From positions 1 through 10,201 of the forward strand of contig CAYTUX010000292.1 in the NCBI GenBank assembly GCA_964441455.1: DNA of 10,201 nucleotides, in the 5' to 3' direction. Within the stretch, counting starts at the first letter, position 1; each line of letters starts with the position of its first letter. Below the pieces are notes generated by a model. The model ran no database searches. It saw only the letters and a list, made by a program, of their open reading frames with translations, and was not told the DNA's origin. The DNA comes from JAQICX01 sp964441455. GTDB lineage: Bacteria > Verrucomicrobiota > Kiritimatiellia > JAQICX01. Below, piece by piece: positions 7,901-10,201 of the stretch. A program made the translations under genes and the position numbers.

Positions 7901-9896
7901 CAAAGAATCGTGGGGAATCGTCCAACATTGTCTCAAGACTTGTCGCACCCATGCCTTGGCTGTTTGAAGGCAAATCATCATTTCCATATGCGCCTTTTAA
8001 ATATCTGGCTGAATTCATAATCCATGCTTTATTCATTGCCGGACTTGGAGGGGCATCTCCATTATTAATAAACCACTGCCTCAAAAGTGCTGATGCTGCT
8101 GATACCGCAGGACATGAATGACTTGTGCCCGAAGATTCGGCATACTTTGTCTGACCAAGAGGATTATATTTGTCACTGACTCCATCTCCAATATATCCGG
8201 CATACTGAGAAGCTGCTCCATGAATATGACTTGCCGGAGCTACAATATCCGGCTTAATTCTGCCATCTTTTGTTGGACCGCGACTTGAAAAGGATGTAAT
8301 GTCATTAACATTATCAGCTCCAGCCGGGGTAATTCCACTGCCATCTGTATAGTTCAGATCGGCATCATAGTTTTCTGTTCCACCGACTGTGAAAACATTT
8401 TTTGCAGTTCCGGGTGTTCCCATTGATGAAGCACTAGGTCCTGAATTACCCGCAGAAAAGACAAATACCATCTCCTGGTTTCCACTTTCAGAAATTGATG
8501 CATCTCTGGTTAAATAATCAAATGTTTGTGCTTCTGCAGTATATAAAGGTGTATCAGCTCCCCAGCTGTCAGAATGAATTCTTGCACCATCAGCATACTG
8601 TTTGTTGACCATCTGTGTCAAATTAGGATTCCCCCAAAATCCACTGTCTGTAAAAATCTTTGTACTGCCCAACAGAACAAAAGGAGCAATCCCCAAACCA
8701 TAATGGTATCCCTGAGGATCAACATTGGTTGGAGTTCCTGTACCGTTATTAAAACCACCAATAATACTGAGATTCAGATTACCATGCCCCCCCGCTCCTG
8801 CCGGATTTGAAATTCCGCTTGTACCAATTGCTATCTCTGCATATGCTACTCTGCTGTCAGCTGAAGGATTATTGGATATGCAGAACTCACTATTCCCCGG
8901 ATTCAATGCATTACCATTGTCAAAACCATCGTCACTTACATCTACAATAAATCCGGAATCAATAAACTGTTGTTGAGTAAAACCTTTATCTGTAAACCAA
9001 TCCAGATATGAGTCCGTTCTTGGCAACGGCAAAGTTCCATCCGGTAAAAATTTGTCTGCCATAACCAATGCCTGTCTTTCTCCATGAAGCTGCATCTCAT
9101 AATATAAGTTAATTGATATAACATCTTGCTGCTTTGCCAATACCTGAACCTGCTCGCCGGACAACAAAGCTGAACAGTTTATAAAACCAAGTTTATCCAT
9201 TCTCTCTTTAGAAAAATTATTGCCGGAAAAAAGCTGAAGCATCTCCAATGTCTCTGCATTCAAGTCGTCATCCGCAAAAAGCTGAATGCTGTATTTTGCA
9301 ACTCCACCCAAAGCTGCTTTTTCAATAACCCCCGGCTGCATACGCATATTATTACTATATTCACCCAACCAGTGAATATAATCAAGATTAAGAATTGAAA
9401 GCTGGTTAAACTGCTCTTTTGTGCCGGAAATCAGATAAGCATTATTGGGTATATAGTTGACAAATTTAACTCCGCTCTTTTCCCGAACCTCATTCAACCA
9501 CTCTTCTTTCACAGGACCAGCAAATTGTATTAACATCATGCCGGAAAAATCTGACGATTCAATTGCCGCTGTTCCCGTAACAGATAATGATTGCAAGTTT
9601 TTATCATCCGTGAGTATAACCCCGCTATTTAATTTGATCTCTCGCATATATGACACATCTTCAATATCAAAAGAGATGTCTTTATCACTTAAACTTGCTG
9701 AAGTTGTTGAAAGAGACTTAGATTTTGAAACATCAGGCATGGAAATAATACTAAATGAATCATAATCAGCAACAAGGGTACCCCCCGCTTGAATTAATTC
9801 ATTTCTATGATCGGAATCTTTGTACTCCTTGAAAAGAGATTCCGCACTTAATGACAAACAGACAAACAATAATAAATATTTAAGTAAAAACTTCAT
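1998..9896 (-). CDS. giant secreted S8 subtilisin-like protease with multidomain tail
   Basis: This 2632-residue protein is exported and probably acts outside the cell or at its surface. Residues 1-20 are a signal peptide (K2, K6, hydrophobic core, A-E-S cleavage near 20). Two I9-like prodomain units follow (about 118-177 and 201-267). The S8 domain (about 315-640) resembles the Kp43 group. It has catalytic D322 (VSDDGFD), H371 (GGHGN), oxyanion N484 (SAGNSG) and S592 (GTSHSCP). A jelly-roll domain (about 658-795) with LAWTDAPG, VNDLDLIV and RMNNVESV follows, as in that group. The rest is non-catalytic: an Ig/nidogen-like/Ig module twice (803-1216 and 1217-1628), a split HYDIN-like Ig (1631-1968) holding a Rossmann-like insert, a TIG-like domain, a beta-helix (2057-2380), a choice-of-anchor-Q-like segment (2390-2439), an InlB-repeat-like domain (2442-2516) and an EF-hand tail. 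I see no LPXTG or PEP-CTERM signal. The ATG start has an AGAGGGA site. Its substrate is unknown. Confidence 0.93.
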   Translation of the reverse strand: MKFLLKYLLLFVCLSLSAESLFKEYKDSDHRNELIQAGGTLVADYDSFSIISMPDVSKSKSLSTTSASLSDKDISFDIEDVSYMREIKLNSGVILTDDKNLQSLSVTGTAAIESSDFSGMMLIQFAGPVKEEWLNEVREKSGVKFVNYIPNNAYLISGTKEQFNQLSILNLDYIHWLGEYSNNMRMQPGVIEKAALGGVAKYSIQLFADDDLNAETLEMLQLFSGNNFSKERMDKLGFINCSALLSGEQVQVLAKQQDVISINLYYEMQLHGERQALVMADKFLPDGTLPLPRTDSYLDWFTDKGFTQQQFIDSGFIVDVSDDGFDNGNALNPGNSEFCISNNPSADSRVAYAEIAIGTSGISNPAGAGGHGNLNLSIIGGFNNGTGTPTNVDPQGYHYGLGIAPFVLLGSTKIFTDSGFWGNPNLTQMVNKQYADGARIHSDSWGADTPLYTAEAQTFDYLTRDASISESGNQEMVFVFSAGNSGPSASSMGTPGTAKNVFTVGGTENYDADLNYTDGSGITPAGADNVNDITSFSSRGPTKDGRIKPDIVAPASHIHGAASQYAGYIGDGVSDKYNPLGQTKYAESSGTSHSCPAVSAASALLRQWFINNGDAPPSPAMNKAWIMNSARYLKGAYGNDDLPSNSQGMGATSLETMLDDSPRFFVDQASELLFTESGTEFSFVGEIVDTQKMFRVTLAWTDAPGSTTGAAYVNDLDLIVLVDNVPYYGNVFVKNESVIGGNGDRMNNVESVFLPAGLSGSVEIKVLSVNIAGDGVPENGTLLDQDFALVAYNADLNLKEAGEFSVTPSVPANFISFNGGDNIFPQTFTYSLINTGSGSLDWEANSLSNIFNMFPESGILGGHSTQDVAVSVQPQPYEPGIYNDILSFTNLTASRSVNRVLNFEVRAKDYYTEEFAGGVNDLSYQSIVFEKDGTNYIPHLNQADDFFEDITDAARITLSDDGVYQCVFDSGKTFPFFDSSYSSLYISANGRITFGQGSTQYIISLQNYFNIPAISAMFADLSPQNGKTYVEKKSDKAVVTFIDVPGYNETTVSSFQYECFFDGNIRITYGALDITRIFIAGLSDGQGVPAEFMESDFSSYPALNYNMSISPPDEAVFIAVKGGDIYPATHMYQMFNSGDEALEWTVSVSSSNDWLSVSGADSGVLDAGATTNIFFSADDSVGGLNVGDVYTGEIQFGYSNNPIAHIYEISMSYEDPMKIIPDRKNVLFSRISSTSYEPDIYTLTITNRINQPLDWKSFPETSYIDMSVTNELIEPYESQQVDVNVSAIVLQYGDNIYTEDVVFSNKTSSVVKERKFYIRNAKDFFTQTMTEGDVLSNTSFMFVPSEGNTNYYIAYCNTDVEQFYVVPDEENKILLTDDGIEEIVVNHSGGINFYGTSYTNIFINGNGRISFIEGSGEYNATLANHFALKSVAPMFADLSPQHGTVTCDEFADRLVVTYIDVPEFNTDNYNSFQVEFFFDGKIRLTYLNVTISQTFICGLSDGNGIPSGFIESDMLIYPEYIYDALTVSPEVGYSMSARENISLDIYDYQFVLHNTSDQALNWTASASDNWISILPAFGVLGAGDSIVLTATVDNQVNSFSLGKHINYLQFNNFDSGYSNVVPVQFEMLPGVGNIEITSSVSSFDNNTMAFGSQQIGIPRSESIFVENIDPQYSVKIQNIRLNKKYLPIDSTFDMTNKTVLVYADDYMHHKQASFPYLVLEDMGASVTVYGNGEIDAFYNSLTAQNWDMVVLSSEYYFMPNYTKITDLEDALIEYADSGKPLIAGSWCASYWGNSLWSRLGAEVASNGMIDEPVNIIGIGSGSMFFDQPKEVTNPISYSFPYFNYYGCAAKISDSEFAIPIAEYSVDKDYSLLYMENSVYKGFVDSAFDDISGIKDLWYNMIYNLNMNSFLYESDIDNLPVTILPGERHEISILFDPAIEDYYESELMLACESMNITNIGINITGSGISAEDITTGYHRWRDRFGDHLVLTNRVAVGDVTNAFIGGVQVEDVQVDNELNTIEFLFDEINSTNLLDVVYYATAGEFTLTNFFAYYSEYIYVSPLGNEQNGFSSWTDASKTIQEALDVATEWSLVLVGNGVYTASTASRVLNDPTASVTNVAVLNKNIVLRGKDLTGNGVPIINGGSLFRPVLMLDGTVLQNFSLINGQTKNGINLFIENNGGGVWAQSYDAVMKNLEIMFCNSGYIGGAVFGGTIKDSDIIGCYAMFGGGAGYASLETNVFIYFCYAEYGGAVSKSIVANSILDGNMATFGGAASDSNIKQSMLLNNTAAYGGAIFGDSYSSEIENCVISGNSSDNHGGAFYQNPFTTTITKFKNSTITENLSVIGSCGGIYGGSVENTIVYGNIGGDFIGGTAFYSNIGVGSVALDQGNISADPLFNDSLELLPSSPCIDTGSNRYVVDSVDLAGNARIAHDVVDMGAYEMPWFTITASNGAYGVIVPSGVIDVSKGANVSFEAMPDSHYELNLFKTNNIDVLGSSPIFEWTDISSDGFIIALFTEIIITNGMSELWLAEYYPDATNYNDLAYMDTDGDGLVSWQEYVALTVPTNKDSVFRTTINSNIVSWSPFDDELRKYSVKATTNITIPFVTISNDVLNGSMIIPTNQPWRFFKAEVDNN
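2232..2267 (-). other. EF-hand calcium-binding loop in the C-terminal tail
   Basis: Residues 2544-2555 read D-T-D-G-D-G-L-V-S-W-Q-E. The ligands sit at loop positions 1, 3, 5, 9 and 12 (D2544, D2546, D2548, S2552, E2555), as in a canonical EF-hand or dockerin-type loop. It lies between a short W-L-rich helix and a small terminal beta domain. I recall this arrangement at the ends of many Kiritimatiellota/Lentisphaerota exported proteins, where it may be an anchoring or secretion tag. Confidence 0.65.
2859..3284 (-). repeat. beta-helix rungs beginning Gly-Gly-Ala, period about 21 residues
   Basis: GGA recurs at residues 2205 (GGAV), 2227, 2248, 2269, 2290 and 2316, giving units of 22, 21, 21, 21, 26 and about 31 residues. 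Each unit runs from GGA through a polar turn to a short hydrophobic strand (such as SDIIGC or NSILDGN) and ends in an aromatic-glycine pair. This is the look of a right-handed parallel beta-helix with POMP-like GG repeats. The domain opens with YVSPLGNEQNGFSSW (2058-2072) and closes with SSPCIDTGSN plus VDMGAYE (2404-2439). Confidence 0.7.
4182..4811 (-). other. Rossmann/GATase-like domain inserted inside an Ig-like domain
   Basis: Residues about 1696-1905 begin KTVLVYADDY, continue with alternating strands and helices (LEDMGASVTVYG, WDMVVLSSEY, LEDALIEYADSGKPLIAG) and include C1787 at a possible nucleophile-elbow position (AGSWCASYWG). This resembles the class I glutamine amidotransferase or ThuA fold, but I see no canonical GxCxG, so catalysis is doubtful. 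It interrupts a HYDIN/choice-of-anchor-D-like domain: the first half is FGSQQIGIPRSESIFVEN (1650-1667) and the second half is TILPGERHEISILFDP (1921-1936) ending ITGSGI (1962-1967). Confidence 0.5.
5013..6248 (-). repeat. second copy of the Ig / nidogen-like / Ig module
   Basis: Residues 1217-1628 repeat the architecture of 803-1216. The central domain carries INGNGRISF (1403-1411), MFADLSPQ (1434-1441), YIDVPEFN (1458-1465), FDGKIRLTY (1478-1486) and GLSDGNGIP (1498-1506). The flanking Ig-like parts include LNWTASASDNWISI (1560-1573). The central domain recalls nidogen-like (NIDO) domains. Conserved blocks sit 417 residues after their counterparts in copy one. Confidence 0.7.
6249..7490 (-). 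repeat. first copy of the Ig / nidogen-like / Ig module
   Basis: Residues 803-1216 hold a BACON/HYDIN-like Ig strand set with LINTGSGSLDWEA (832-844), then the nidogen-like core with ISANGRITF (986-994), MFADLSPQ (1017-1024), FIDVPGYN (1041-1048), FDGNIRITY (1061-1069) and GLSDGQGVP (1081-1089). A second Ig follows, with MFNSGDEALEWTVS (1134-1147). Copies one and two have clearly diverged, so the duplication is old. Confidence 0.7.
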
Positions 9897-9900
9897 AACA

Positions 9901-9907
9901 TCCCTCT
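9901..9907 (-). promoter_or_regulatory. ribosome binding site of the giant protease gene
   Basis: AGAGGGA on the minus strand ends four bases before the ATG at 9896. It is a good Shine-Dalgarno match and supports this start, as does the signal peptide that begins immediately after it. Confidence 0.7.
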
Positions 9908-9945
9908 AAATAATTGTTCAATTTAACGTTTTGATAGCATAAAGT

Positions 9946-9951
9946 ATTATA
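9946..9951 (-). promoter_or_regulatory. -10 box (TATAAT) upstream of the giant protease gene
   Basis: A perfect TATAAT lies on the minus strand about 50 bases before the ATG, giving a leader of roughly 43 bases. The expected -35 position (about 9969-9974) is only a T run, so the promoter may need an activator, or the match may be fortuitous. A tandem ACCCCT pair (9983-9994) lies just upstream. Confidence 0.4.
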
Positions 9952-10020
9952 CACTCAATAACAACAATAAAAAACATATATTACCCCTACCCCTATTTTT
10001 CTGGTTGAATACCCTTTTCG

Positions 10021-10132
10021 GTCGGCGGGGACGCCAATCCTCCCGATGTGCAGACTAATATTGTCTTGTAAGACCGGGAGGAAACACCCCTCCGTTCTCG
10101 TCCCTCGAACACCTCCCCTTAGCAAGGGGAGG
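10021..10132. repeat. second cluster of GC-rich hairpin repeats
   Basis: Three palindromic units sit in the right intergenic region. They are GGCG-GGGA-CGCC (10024-10035); an outer stem CCTCCCG/CGGGAGG (10039-10045 with 10075-10081) enclosing AGAC/GTCT (10052-10055 with 10063-10066); and the perfect 9-bp stem CCTCCCCTT-AGC-AAGGGGAGG (10112-10132). The last is a common intergenic hairpin type in many bacterial genomes. The pairing of a GACGCC hairpin with a CCTCCC tract also appears in the left cluster (235-260), suggesting related elements. No gene is visible between 9908 and 10201. Confidence 0.55.
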
Positions 10133-10173
10133 AGCTAATACGTCCTCGGCGTCCGCTGAAACTAATTTTTTAA

Positions 10174-10196
10174 TTTATCACCCAAAAGGTGATAAA
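10174..10196. other. perfect 9-bp AT-rich hairpin at the window edge
   Basis: TTTATCACC and GGTGATAAA flank a CAAAA loop. Neither strand has a proper T run after the stem, so an intrinsic terminator is only weakly supported. It could end a minus-strand gene lying to the right of the window. Confidence 0.35.
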
Positions 10197-10201
10197 ATAA
10201 A

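Noticed and set aside
8574..8976. Overlapping plus-strand open frames antisense to the S8 domain
   Set aside because: They are antisense shadows of a strongly conserved catalytic domain and show no family features.
9858..9860. Cys13 in the signal peptide as a lipoprotein lipobox
   Set aside because: The preceding residues L-F-V do not fit the lipobox, which needs a small residue just before Cys; an A-E-S signal peptidase I site near residue 20 fits better.
1867..10067. 12-base match AAGACAATATTA (1867-1878) with its complement at 10056-10067, bracketing the giant gene
   Set aside because: A 12-mer shared within 10 kb of AT-rich DNA on both strands is expected by chance; there is no longer homology around it to suggest attachment sites.
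10174..10196. Perfect hairpin at the right edge as a rho-independent terminator
   Set aside because: The stem is AT-rich and no uninterrupted T run follows on either strand; kept only as an unassigned hairpin.

Overview
The window is AT-rich bacterial DNA carrying three confident protein genes, all on the minus strand. They are flanked by intergenic DNA full of short palindromic repeats. The best clue to the host is the C-terminus of the giant protein: a short Glu-Leu-Trp-Leu-type helix, one EF-hand loop (DTDGDG...WQEY) and a small beta domain ending in a Trp-Arg-Phe-Phe-Lys pattern. I associate this tail with secreted proteins of the PVC superphylum, especially Kiritimatiellota and Lentisphaerota. 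The repeat style on both flanks is compatible with that. The assignment is an inference from remembered families, not a search result.

Layout, left to right. Bases 1-36 may be the last codons of a plus-strand gene. Bases 37-595 are non-coding: a good sigma70-like promoter pointing right, a cluster of REP-like hairpins, then a degenerate mosaic repeat. PlsY (596-1252, minus) is the membrane glycerol-3-phosphate acyltransferase of phospholipid synthesis. Forty-five bases upstream of it (1298-1705, minus) is a GcvH-fold protein in which Asp replaces the lipoyl lysine, so it cannot act as a normal glycine-cleavage H protein. These two genes probably form one transcript. The 292-base gap before them (1706-1997) has perfect palindromes sharing an AAAACAG half-site, helically phased A-tracts and a plausible promoter.

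Bases 1998-9896 (minus) encode a 2632-residue secreted mosaic protein. In order it has a signal peptide, a double I9-like prodomain, an S8 (Kp43-type) subtilisin domain with intact Asp/His/Ser/Asn, a jelly-roll domain, and two tandem copies of an Ig / nidogen-like / Ig module. These are followed by an HYDIN/choice-of-anchor-D-like Ig domain split by an inserted Rossmann/GATase-like domain, a TIG-like domain, a right-handed beta-helix with 21-residue GGA rungs, a choice-of-anchor-Q-like segment, an InlB-repeat-like domain and the EF-hand tail. It is likely an extracellular or cell-surface protease with many binding or adhesion modules. It has its own RBS and -10 box. The right flank (9897-10201) again holds hairpin repeats and no gene.

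I see no CRISPR array, tRNA, rRNA or transposase gene. The three genes do not form an obvious single pathway: the giant protease is probably an independent accessory gene next to a housekeeping lipid gene. The most unusual items are the lysine-less GcvH-like protein with its palindrome-rich upstream region, and the nested domain inside the giant protease.
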